Shown: piece after piece, positions 46,852 to 60,300 of the stretch
Position numbering within the stretch: position 1 is the first letter of the stretch
Layout: every line of letters begins with the position of its first letter
NCBI GenBank assembly: GCA_021292105.1
Contig: CM037861.1
Coordinates: 26,963,110-27,027,109, forward strand
DNA from: Anadara kagoshimensis
Taxonomy: Eukaryota > Mollusca > Bivalvia > Arcoida > Arcidae
Length of the DNA: 64,000 bases
Direction of reading: 5' to 3'
Program-made: the position numbers and the translations under genes
The notes under the pieces: generated by a model
Database searches by the model: none
What the model was told of the DNA's origin: nothing
Seen by the model: only the letters and a program-made list of their open reading frames with translations

Positions 46852-46997
46852 GACATACTCTGACATTCTTATTACTAGTAATAATAAACTTGCAAATATC
46901 CTTGCATTTTGCCCCTAACTGCTGAAAATTAGGATGTTCTCAGTAATAAATGTAATGACTATTGAATTTCTGTATAAGATATGGGACATGCATGTCC

Positions 46998-47372
46998 TCA
47001 GGTGGGAGGCCATGCTGGCCTACTGGATAAGATGTCAGTCTATAAATCAAGGGTCTTTCACCACTGTAAGTTCGAGTCCCGCTCAAACCATATGCAGAAA
47101 AGTAAATTTTCATTGTCGTTGGCTTTTAATGGTTCACCAAGTCTCAGTATAATGGACTGGGGGAGTGGTACGTTTGTCTGCAGCATACTGACTTGGTGAG
47201 CTAGCACCTTAAAGTTGCCCTGAGTGTGCCCTGGTACAAGGCAGACCATAAAACACTGGCACTTCACATGCATACACTAGCTTGTTTATAGATAAATCCA
47301 TAGAGATTAATAAAGTAGTTCTCACCGTGAATAGCTGAAAAATTGCTGATGCTATGTTAAGCAACATTCAAT
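46998..47372 (+). mobile_element. SINE (family V), fuller copy
   Basis: Head GGAGGCCATGCTGGCCTACTGGATAAG, box B GTTCGAGTCCCGCTC, body and tail as in the 23412 copy. Confidence 0.75.
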
Positions 47373-47504
47373 TCCAACAATATGTCCTCAGATGAGCACC
47401 AAGTCCCATTGACATCTTGTTCTGTATTTTTATGCAAAATTGAACACATAAACTATAATTGTTTTAGAAGCACTTTTAAGAAGTTATTAACATCAGATTA
47501 AGAG

Positions 47505-47655
47505 ATGATTGAAGGAATGGAGTTTTACATCCCAGTAAAGAATATTTCACTTATATTGAGATGTCACCAGCTAAGGTGAAGTGGCAGAAATTTTCATATC
47601 TTTATGGTGTACTCAGGACAATGTGCAGGGAGGGTTCTTTAGTATGCAACACCTA
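47505..47655 (-). mobile_element. SINE family A, 3' fragment
   Basis: Carries AAGAATATTTCACTTATATT, GAGATGTCACCAGCT and GGGTTCTTTAGTATGC but no tRNA-like head. Confidence 0.65.
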
Positions 47656-47841
47656 CCTATCAATCTTGAGTATTAATCTGAACACAAATGTTTCTGAACT
47701 GCATTGTTCTAGTGTGCACAAATGTTAGTACACTTGCTAGTACACTCGCCCCAATGTCACAAATAAACATTGCAGACCATGCAGTCCATTACACTGGTAC
47801 TGAGAAAACCAATCTTAACTAGGACATCGAATGCCATGAAA

Positions 47842-48147
47842 ATCACTGCAATAGCTCAGTTTGTGGAGTGCACACTCTGTATGTGGGTTCGATCCCTGGT
47901 TGGGTCAGACCCAAGACTTTAAAATGGGTAGTGACTGTGGCAAAGCATTGTGAAATGAAGGTCACTGTTCTTTTCGATTGGAACTTAAAATAAACGAGGT
48001 CTCATGTCACAGTAGGCATGGCATGACAAAGAACCCTGCTGTATAATGCCATTAAAATGCACAGGCAAATTTTCTGTACTGCTGCCTATAGCTGGCAACA
48101 TTTCGATATACAGGTTAGTGAAATATTCTTGAACTGCATTCAGTAAA
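47842..48147 (+). mobile_element. SINE family A
   Basis: Box A-like AATAGCTCAGTTTGTGGAG and box B GGTTCGATCCC, followed by the family A body and tail. Confidence 0.82.
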
Positions 48148-49958
48148 TCAATTTCTCTTGTGAGATTTTATAAAACCCAAGTCATAAGGTGTTTGCATAA
48201 ATTCAAATAATCTTCACTAGGACATTTATGCTATGAATGGTATGTAATAAATAATGAATGCATTAAAATAAACATATATACAATGTATAGGATATATAAA
48301 CTTTGATTTATTTTAAAAAATAAATTTTATAAAAATGTTTGTAACAACAGTACATCATATTTAAATATTTAAATTATACATATCAATACAAAAACATTCT
48401 GAAATACAAGATAATTCAAAATAGACTGGAATGATAATGTGGACGGAATTAATAAAACAAAGAATTTCAAAACTTCATGGAAGATGGACAACTCAAATTT
48501 TCTTAAACATATACAAATACCGTATATTGCTTTATTATCACTGTGTCAAGATTTCGTGTTTTGATTATGACGTGTATTCCAAGTGTCAAATTTTTGAGGT
48601 GTTTTCAAGCAATATTACTGAATGTCTCAAAATTCTGTATTCTGCAGTGGTTTAATTTTCACGGTAATACACAGGACAGCAAATATTGTGAAAATAAAAC
48701 CACAGCGAAATAAAACCATTATACAGTAGAAAAAGCAAACGTTTCTACTCTAAAGTCAAATGTAAACATTTTTCGCATTAAACCTCTCTACTTAGTAGGC
48801 AGACTTTAAGTATCAACCATTAAATCCTAATACAACTGTATACAAGCATTTAAATATGATATCTTTGAATCACAGATCTTGCCCGATTGAAAAAAAAACT
48901 TATATTTTGCCAATAACTGGAAATGTGTTTGAAAAACATAATGCACCATAAGGCAACAAAGTGTTGCGATTAATGTCTTATCTAATAAGAGAGGGAGAGG
49001 AATACATGTAATATGAAAGCATATTCAAGATTTCATGCCATAAAATCAAACTTCAGATATACATGTATTGTGGAAGTCCTGAATATCAATACAAAAATGG
49101 TGTGCTTTGACAAGCAGAGGAGAAACAAATCAAATCAAATCCTATGACTTCCTTTGTTTTTGTTTACTTTGTTCCATAAAGACTAGAAACTCCCTTTGAA
49201 GATCATATTGCAAAAATGTATATGTAGATGACTTGGTTTAGAGGAATGAAATACATGTAATTTACAGTTTCGTTAAAATACAAGGACCCATGGTTTCCAT
49301 TTAGCAAGCACAAACTAATTTTACGGTTCCTCAAAGAATATATTCAGTGATAAAACATATTTCAGGGCATTGTTCTTATGGGTTTGAGTGCAGTAAAAAA
49401 AAGGAATGTTACAAACTTCAGTAATTCATTGACATTTTCCTTTACATTTCACTGGAAAATTCCACACATATTTTAGCCTGCAAATATGCATCGAAATTGA
49501 GAACAAATTTCATATTCCTAAACTAGTTTTTCTTGAATAAATGCATCGGTCTACAAAATATAAAGTTAATTTTAAACCACATTAAAAGTGGGGGGGGGGT
49601 GTCAAATGAGAGACAGGACCTCAGCAGGTGGAACGGAAGCTGCGTAGCAATATTATAAGAAAAAACATGTCATAAATTGAAAAAATTATTCTGACAGTGA
49701 CCGAACATAATACCATATTTGTTATGCAATTTACAATATCTGCTTATTATCTGACTTAGTGATAATATAGTAGAACTTTGACAACTGAAATTTTCCTTTC
49801 TTCTACATGTACTGGTACCATGGATAACTGCTCCCAATTCTCATCCTTCTAACACCCCTGATAGATCAAAGTTTGTCAAAATCATTGTCATATGCACTTG
49901 AATTTACCTGAATTTTCTATTGAAATCAAGTTCATTGATAACAAATTATTCCTCTGTA
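48148..49958. other. 3' flank of the EF-hand/Death gene
   Basis: Non-coding. The minus-strand transcript probably ends here; an AATAAA on the minus strand lies near 48304-48312. Confidence 0.4.
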
Positions 49959-51280
49959 TCAACCTCGCAGGACTGCAATAGCCTCCTTCATTTGACAATC
50001 TTTTAATGCTCTTTCTAATACTGATGGACTTGCTAGATCTCCTAGACGTTCCTTCCACAAAGCCAGTAACCGATTCACCTAAAAGAATAGTAGTTATAAT
50101 ATGAACATTTACGTCATTTGTGTAATTATCAACAAAAATGTTGATATCCTTACTACCCTTACTACAGTAACTCAGCTGTTGCAATTTACTTAGATAGAGA
50201 AAGGTCAAAGGTTCAATCTCTGTTAATTAGGTTCAAACTAGGTATAACTGATAGTCTTGGGTCCTTTAAAATGGGGATTAAGATTAGCAGGGGTCCAGTA
50301 GCCCATTTCTGCTAAAATTCAGTCTGGGTCCCTAAATGTTTACACATTTTAGCTATCTATTACTGTTAAAACTTCTTTTCTGAAATGAGATGGGCCCCCA
50401 ACTCAAAATAGTTAAGTGTCATCCCTTTAAAACATGCCCTGTGTCATGTTATGCCATGGAGTATACCGGTAATGATGTTTGTCTATTTGTTGTCCATTCT
50501 ACAACAGACTTTGTTTCCATCTCAATTCTTTCATAAAATGATGAAGAACACAAATAAGGGAAAATAATATAACTTAAATAATTCTGACTTGGATGTGAAT
50601 TTCACCTCAATTAAACAATTGATTAGTGGTTATTGTCTGTTATGGTTCAGTTACTTCAGTAATGGTCAATATGATAACTGTGCTTGCAATATTTTAGCCA
50701 TCTACAATTAAATAAAGCTAAGTGAATGCTATCTTGATATATATCTATCATGATCCATGTATTGAGGTACTTGTATGTATCATATCATAGTCATGTTACC
50801 ATTTGCCACACCCATTCAATCAAAACACAACTTTATGTTGTTTGTAATTCTGTGCCAAATTCTTGATTTCTTGGTACTAAATTTAAACCCGAAAAATGAA
50901 AAACAGATCATTTATTTTATGGCCCCAATACTCTAATACACGATGTATATTTACTTGTTTCAGACTGTCTCCGGGGTTATCTTCTTTGATTTCCTCGACA
51001 TCTTCTGTTGTAAAGCCCAGTTTATTGGCCAGCTTAACCCAATCTTTTTTCATTATTTTTGGTGCCATCTCTTTGAGTTTTTTGTTTGACACAGGTTGTT
51101 GTGTTGTAGGCCGGCTGGCTCCAGGCGTTGGCCCTCTGCTAGAAAACTAGAATATAACATAAAATTCAAAAACAATAAGCTACAGTGAAACTGTAAAGTG
51201 GCAGATCTACAAGTAAAGTTCATTTTAAGGAGTATCTTTAGAATATCTCAATACAGACTTTCTGAAACTCTCTCTCTCTT

Positions 51281-51333
<53 letters not shown>

Positions 51334-54300
51334 ATAATTCATTTGTATTATAAATCAGTCAATAATACAAAAGTTTTAAATTAGTTTATGACACAGAAAA
51401 CTTAACAAACTGCAAACACTTGAGAAATTAACCAATCAGCAATGATCAAATGAGACTACAGCATAATGTTAAATATTAATCAAGCAAAAAAAAAAACATT
51501 ACAGTAGAACTTCGATAACTCAAAGTGCACGGGACTTAGATGATGACTTCGAGTTATCGCGGTGTTCGAGTTTTCGAAGTCGAAGAATGACGTCACAATG
51601 TAACTTTCATTTCTTTGAGAGAAATGTTGGATGGTGTAAAACTGTTTACTGATACACTGGTGTAATATGTACCGGTATTACATAAAATAATAAATGAATT
51701 AAAATCAAATTATTAATTATGTTTTACTAAGGACTGATGGCGACAACAAACGCATACATGAAATACACAAAATGTGTATCACCAATACATGAATGTAATG
51801 CATTCAAAGAACTGAATCAGATAAACATATCTATGTACATTGTATGTTATAATTTACAAAACAAGACGCACATTTTATAGAAATTATAAAACTAGTGTGT
51901 CTACCACGTGTTAGTAATTAAAACCCAGCTTAAATCACCTGAAAATTTGTTGTCGCCAGCGGCCCAAAACTCGGCTTCTACTGAGAGGGTACACGGTTAC
52001 ACTTCATCGCCCATTACGGCACAGAGTACTAATCCTTTAATTGATACTTATTAATACAGTAGCAAAACCTTTGATCTGTGCCACTTCTCCAATCATTAAT
52101 CGGATTGTATGGAAGTATTATAGCTAATTGTCGATTAATTACCGTGTTTTCACTGAAACGTTCTATAAGTCACCCATTGTTAAAAATATTTCGAGTTTTA
52201 GAAGGTTGTTTTTCCTACAATTTTTAATTTTCGAGTTACAGGAGTTTGAGTTATCGAAGTTGTATTTATATAGTTTATATAGAAAACCGGTCGGGACAAA
52301 ATTATTACTTCGAGTTATCCGTGGTATTCGAGATATCGAAGTTCGAGTTATCGAAGTTCTACTGTATATCTTACAAACATGTTCAACTCAAAATGTCAGA
52401 GGTGTATTACATAGATTTAAATGAGGACATAAGACTGCCTGTTGGACTTTAACTATGCTGGCCTGAATTTTGGTGGGATACTTGATTAAGCAGTCTCTGA
52501 AATTAAATGCTAAATCACTAAAATTAGTATACCTTTCACATAAAGTCACACAGTATGTTAAGTATAAAATCCCATTAAGACAGTCTTGCTAGTAAGCAAG
52601 TGGAGAGTAGTTTAAGTCAAGAACTTATGATTCTAGGGTTATGGGTTTTACCCAAAGCTTGGCCTTGTAGTATATCTTTGAACAGGAATATATATTTTTT
52701 TTCAATCTTGTTGACCCTGCTTAAAATGAAAACTTGGGGAGGCTAGTTGTTTACAATGGGGTGCACTTTCAACTTACATGTGTATATATTTTATTTTAGC
52801 CTAGTACTCAAACACTACATATTATTATCATTTATTTTTATTATTGATGAAACTGTTATTATTGTTTTATTACTATCTAAGACTGCAAAATAAAATCATA
52901 AGTCAACAACATATATACAAAAAACACAACAATATTTTATCTATACAAAAGCACAATAATTTCTATGTCTACAATGTTTTACAGGGTATTATTTGATTTC
53001 ACTTCAAATACACAACATAAACCACCAGGGTACTGGTAACCATGACTACCTTGTCTCCTTGTCCTGGAACTGTTAATGTCTCTTTAGGAGTAAAAAACTA
53101 AAAGAAAATGTTGTTGTAATCATAAGCAGGAGTAAAACAACAACACATGAATACCTAACTACATGGACATGTGTGTAATATAAACTGAAATATGAAAAGT
53201 AATATACTGGTAAACAAGTTGTATCTGAAATAGGATACCATTTCAAAAGTGTCCCCAGAAAGAACCCCAACTGGAAATCCTTATTTTCCCAAACAAGTGT
53301 ATGATCAAAATATGAATAGCAATGACATATCTACTACACCCAAAGATTGTTCATGTGAAGTTTCATAAAAATCTGTTAAATAGTTTTTGAAAAGAAAGAC
53401 AGACAAAATGTTGGTGAAAGAAATTGAATAAACACTATATGTCCAAAAAAAATTCAGACATCTTTATATACATACAAGTACCTATTTTAAAACTGGATGT
53501 TGATTTTATAACTGTATCCTATAAGCGACTGTAAAAGCATATTATTTGTGTCCATGATTAAGATAATAGAACCAAATGCTGTTGATGGTGTAACTTTTTA
53601 AAACAATTTGCTTCTTGCAACAAACAGAAATGTACCAGAAAATCAAAAGAGGTAAAGGAGAAAGTTTCCAGATCAGTGGTTTCAAAATTATGTTTTGTAA
53701 TGGAAGGACCTTCTTCCTTATTTGTTGGCAGGTCTCACATAATTTTTTTAAGTTCCAATACCAACAGTGAATGATCCATGCTGAAATATGTTATCATATA
53801 GAAAAGTAGTATTATCCTGGTAAAAATGGCAAGTCCATCTGACTTTCGCAATTTAAACATCAAGGGTAAAATCAATAGTTCCTGGAACTCAGACCTAGGG
53901 ATTTTGAACCCCTGAAGATTTACAGTTATCAAGCATAAACAGTTTTGGTATAAAACAATTTCTAGATTTCCCAAGAAGACAAATACTGATATTACTACCA
54001 TACCTCTGGTAGGTTCTGGTGAAGTCTTTCCTTCATGTAGTTTGGAAGTATCTGGAAATCGATGACTTGTTCTAGAGTTTCTGATGGTACGTTGAACATA
54101 ACACGGGCAAATGATTCTTCATCTATATAACCTGTTAATAAACAAACAACAATAAAAATCAAATAGTTTTACAATAATGTACAAATGTGGATTATTCTAA
54201 CTCCATTTCCTTCCCCCAACATTTCTGATAACTTTTCTCATTTTCATTCACTAAGTTCTAATATAAGAAAAGTCCCATTCAGAACACCTTATTTAAACCT

Positions 54301-57300
54301 ACAATCACATGAACATGTACGCACAGAAGGTCTAACAGTGAGTGATTAATTATATGAGCAACTCTAATAAAACCAGAGTCTGATGGTAATTATTTTAGTT
54401 AACATGATGAATTGCAGTTCTAGTCTATCAAACATTATTTTCAGAGCCTTATTACCTGTATACGAATATTTGAATAATGATAGTTTGTTCACATTAGATG
54501 CAGAGGCTACTTGGTAGGAACGCACTGGGGATTAAACCAAGGGCCTCCAACACTATAGGAGAGTCCTATACATTTCTTACCTTTATTATCTGGATCCATC
54601 ATGTCAAAAAATGTCTGTGAAACTCTGTCTAAATCCTGGAATTGAAGTGCAAAATTAAATAATGATTGGTTATCTTGGTTTTGAAAATAATAGTATTATC
54701 CCTATGGCTAAAATGGATATATTGTTCAAAAAGGGAAACAATTCTTTATATTTTCATCAATAAAGAACTCTCTCTTCTTATATCTTAAGCTTTGTACTTT
54801 GGCAGTTTCAACAAACCTCTGTATCCATAAATCATTCTGAATCCAGAGACCATGCCAACTAACATCTTGAAAGTTTCAATGGTAACATAGGTAAAATGCC
54901 GCTTCTTATTAAATTCATGAAACATGATGGTTTAGTATGAAAATACTACCTAATTACTTTATTAACCGACTTCTTATTTATACATGTAAATGTTAAATAA
55001 ATTTTTGATCAAGCAAAAAGTATTCTTTGTAAAAAAAGTCAACATAGTGAAAAAAGAGACAAACATGAATAAGAACAAGAGACCCATGGGCCTTAACGCT
55101 CACCTGTGACCTTGACCTTTGATCCCATGAGCTTCATTCAAATGTCAAAATGATAATTAGGCCAATATTCTAACATACATGCCTATACAAAAAGTTAATA
55201 GTTTTCAAGATAATTAATCATTTAGGTATTCTTTAGCATCTGTGACCTTGACCTTCGAACCCATGACCTTCATTCATATATCAAAATGATCATTATGATA
55301 ATAGTAACTATTCTAATATACATGCCTATATAAAAAGTTAATAGTTTTTAAGATAATTAACCATTAAGTTTTCTTTCGCATCTGTGACCTTGACCTTTGA
55401 ATCCATGACCTTCATTCATATATCAAAATGATCATTAGGATAATACCTAAATATTTTAATATACATGCCTATATAATAAGTTTATAGTTTTTGAGATAAA
55501 TAATCATTTCAGGACTTGTTTACATCTGTGACCTTGACCTTTGAACTCATGACCTTTATTTATATATCAAAATGACCATTGGGCCATTACCTACAATATT
55601 CTAATATACATGCCTATACAAAAAGTTCATAGTTTTGCAGATAATTAACTATTTTGGTAAACTTGTACATCTGTGACCTTGACCTTTGAACCCATGACCT
55701 TCATTCATATATCAAAATGATCGTTAGGATAATACCTAAAATATTCTTATATACATGCCTATACAAAAAGTTTATAGTTTTTGAGATAAATAATCATTTC
55801 AGTACTTTTTGACATCTGTGACCTTGACCTTTGAACTCATGACCTTTATTCATATATCAAAATTACCCTTGGGCCATTACCTACAATATTCTTATATACA
55901 TGCCTATACAAAAAGTCTATAGTTTTTGAGATAAATAATCATTTCAATACTTGTTTACATCTGTGACCTTGACCTTTGCACTCATGACCTTTATTCATGT
56001 ATCAAAATGACCATTTAGCTATTACCTACAATATTCTAATATACATGCCTATACAAAAAGTTCATAGTTTTGCAGATAATTAACTATTTTGGTAAACTTG
56101 TACATCTGTGACCTTGACCTTTGAACCCATGACCTTAATCAATATATCAAAATGATCGTCATGTCAATACCTACAATTAACAAAAAATACTACGTCATTA
56201 TCACCAGAAATGTTTAAAAAATAGCATTTTTTATCAAAGGTCAAAAACTGGGACATGACCTTGACCTTTGACATCAATCGGAAGAAAATTGCAAGACAAG
56301 ATCAACAGTGAAAACTTCATACAATTATCTTCAGCCATTATGAAGTTATAACAATAAATGTCTCATTTTAAAAATTACATAATTTACGCAAAAAACGCGT
56401 AACCTATTTTTCGTCCAATTTTCATGAAAAACATAATTTAAATGTATCTAGGTATCCTGAATCCAAAAATCTAGGCAAAATTTGCCTGCACCTTTTGGTT
56501 CTAGAGAAGAAGATTTTTTTGTCTTTTGGCTATTTATAGTAACGGCAGCCATATTGTTGGGCGTGGTCAAACTCCGAACACAATTTTGAAAGCCTGTTAC
56601 CCAGGCATAATAATCACCAAGTTTCCTCAAATTTAGTTCAGTAGTTTTGAAGGAGAAGATTAAAATGTAAAGTTTACGCACGACGCACGACACACGACGG
56701 ACGACAAACGACGGACGACGGACGGTGATAGATAGCAATAGCTCATCTGAGCCTTTCAGCTCAGGTGAGCTAAAAACCTACTGTATGTTTAGCCTATTTC
56801 AGAGAAAACAAGAACCCAAACATCTAAAAAAATTTCAATGGGGTGGATACAAATCAGTAAATCATTTACTTGCATTAGCTGAGTCATTGCTAAAAATCCC
56901 GATTTCCAACTAATCCATGCAGTGTAACTCCTTTAATACACCAAGACGTATTTTGGATGGGTGTTTACAATGGTAAAAATTTTGACAAAATAGCTGTGTC
57001 TTTTGTGTGATGTAATGATGATGGAAGAATTTATCATTTACGTACATGTAAGTGCATAAGGGGTACAATGAAGGGTAGCTCAAATGTCCAGTTGAGTTTA
57101 AAAGTTTCAATTTACGTCAAGTTTGAAAATGAAGAAAGGTACTGGGGTACTTCCCTTAATTAGTTTATTTAATCATTTTAGGCCATCCCAGTTATGCCAA
57201 AATCATTTCGTTCTTTAACTGCACCAACCTACATAAATAGTCAACTCAACCGTCACTTAACATAAGATACCCGGCCATTTTGTAAAAACATTTATTATTG

Positions 57301-60300
57301 TAAACATTTATTCAAGTTATATTTTGTTGTACAAAATGTTAGATAAAGCAGAGATAGAACCCAAAACTGGAATTATTAGTAATGACTTCACACATGTACT
57401 GTAAGTAAATGAATTACTGATTTGTATCCGCCCAGTTTAAAATCTATAAGATAATTGGCTTCTCGCTTTTCTTTTAAATAGGCTAAACAAACAGTAGTCT
57501 GAATTTAAATAATCATTTATACAATGTCTAATAGAACCTGTTTTTATCAAGCATCTTCTAGACTAGGATTTATATATATTACAGACCTTTCTGTCTTCAG
57601 GGTTAATATATATTCTCTCTAAAATCTTAACAAACATGGCTCTAGGTACAGGCTGGGCATTGTTCAACAACCGATGGATAGCTACAAATGGCAGATTTAT
57701 AAAATAAGACTAAATTTCAAATAGAATTTAAACTGTAACAGTATTTTGTCCGAAGAAAATTCATAAATTGTCCGAAATAATATTTGTGTACATACAATTT
57801 GGTTCAAACCAATGAAGTGATGGCAAAACTATATTAATTCAACAACAGTACTGTTCATATCTCGTACTACAAAGTAATACTGGTATACAACACAATTTCT
57901 CAAAATACAATCTAGTACCAAACCATTGAAAGTGGCATATCATGGTTCCTGTTTTGAACCATTCTGATGACAAAACACTTACAGTCAAACCTGCCTGTAA
58001 AGGGCACTTAAAGGAACCAGTAAAAAGTGGCCTTTATGGTCAAGTGGCCTTTATATACAGGTTATTATAACAGGAATAAAGAGCAATTGGGATGAAATTT
58101 TACTGGCCTTTAAAGGCAGGTGGCCCTTATATAGAGGTGGCCTTTTTAGGCAGGTTTAACAGCACCAGTAATTTTTGTTTCAGATATGTTAATAAAAATT
58201 ATTACAACTTTTATCAATATAATTTTTAACTTATCAAACGATTATACATTTACCTCTGAGCTTTTTGTCCATGTCTGCTGTTTCTACCCATTTTAAAGTA
58301 CGAATGTAATTTTCAAAAGTAATTTTCTTCTCTCTTCCATATGTTGCCAACATACGTTTCATTATCTAAAATAAAGAAATACCAGCTTTAACTACACATC
58401 TGGCTTTCCAAACACATTCACAGGCAATCAGAAACAGCAAAATCATTGGTCATATAATAAAGGGTTTTATCTTGGTACTGGTCATTACTTGTTAGGGCAG
58501 GGTTTAATAGTGTAAAAGTTTTCTGAATGGTTTTGAAAAAACTTACATATTAACATATTATTGGCAATGACAGCAAGAGTGTGCTGTGATTAAAAATCAA
58601 ATGATGTACTGGTAATCTAGATTTGCAGAAAAGCATTGTTTAAAACTTGCTATTTTCAAAGCATTAGTTTTACACATATGGGGACAGAATACAATTTTAC
58701 TTCTTTCTTTTAGTAATACATTTATTTAAAAATTTCTTTTAGTAATACATGTATTTTTAAATCTTTTTTAGTATTTTTAAATTTCTTTTAGTTATACATG
58801 TATTTCTTTATTTCTTTTAGTAATACATGTATTTTTAAATTTCTTTGTAAAAATTGACTATAAAAATGTTTTGTTTCTACAAAAAAAAAAAAAAAAAAAA
58901 AAAAAAGAAAGAAAAACACCCAAAACAAATCAAAATGCTCTGTGCATGCTATTTCAAATGCCACTTTGAAGAAAATATAACATGCACAAAACAATTTTGT
59001 TTATTTCTGTATTGACAGAAAATGTTTAACAGTCACTTATTTGTGGTTGGTAACATGAGTTTATTACACTGTGGACACAGACGTATCACTGATACATAAC
59101 TATATTTCATATAATTAGATTAAAATTATTGAAAAAATAGTTGAAAACAAAATATACCGGTAATCAGAACTCTTACAAACTCTAAATTTATATTTAGATA
59201 TTCTTCACAATATGTCATATGATAATAAAGTGAAATTATCAAGAAGGGTCTCACTGAAGCAAATTTGGGGCTGAAATTGGGCCCCATTCCAAATGCAATA
59301 AAGTATGTTTTTCCCCAATGGATAATGGTAATATTCACAATTTATTTAAACATTGTGTTTACAAAAATGGTCTGTTTTCCCAATCAATTTCTAAACCTTC
59401 ATCTCTTACAGACACAGCTAGAAAATACTGTAAATAAATTCAGAGGCATGAAAGATGTAGAAATAGAACTCTTATTTGCATTCAGTTATATTTTATGACC
59501 AGTAAAAGTCTGAAAGTATTATTTTGCCTCTTTTTTAATTTTCCCAAAATACGTCAAAATGACACTTATTTTCCCAATTCCAAGGGCCCTGGCTCCATTC
59601 TCAAAAAGGAGTTATAGACTCTGAGAAGGGTCTGAGAGACAGTCAGCCTATATCTGAAAGACGTTAAGATACAGGTAACAGACAACAAGTACCCCTCATA
59701 ACTTCAAATAATCTTGTTGATTTTACTTACATTTCTAGCAAATGCATCACTGTGAATTCTGAGTTGAGCTATGTTAGACTCTGTAACTTCACCATCTGTA
59801 TTACATTTCATTTGACGAAATCTGGCCCAAAGACGTTCAACTTCAGCTATACTCACTGTAAAAGGAATTTTTACATGTTAAATTAACATTACCAATATAG
59901 TGGTCTTCTCTAAACCAAGAGAAACACGAACCTTTTCCGATAACCCCTTTCAAATTTTTTAGTGGAAGATAAAAAAAAATTAATTTGATTAATCAATACA
60001 TGGTACGTAATGTAAACATGGTAAAGGGACATAAAAAAAATTCAAAAATAAATAAAAAACTTTGGTATAAATGCTCAAATAGCCAAACTGAGACAAATAA
60101 AGAATGAATATTTGTTCAGAGTAAGATATTTCTGTCATATTACCAGCGATAATTGGTAAAATATTTGTATATGTTGTTACGACAAATAAATAGTTGTGAA
60201 ATGTTCTGATGATAAGTGCTTTGATAGCCTGGCCAGATATTGAAATATATAAAAATATGCATTCTTATGAAAAGTCTCTGAAAATGTAAAAGCTAATTCT

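Noticed and set aside
55105-56270. Regular repeats resembling a CRISPR array
   Set aside because: Whole 145-bp units are alike, with no unique spacers, and the host is a eukaryote.
56448-56738. 96-codon minus-strand frame
   Set aside because: It lies in the end region of the bivalve interspersed repeat (ACGACGGACG tract) and shows no domain.
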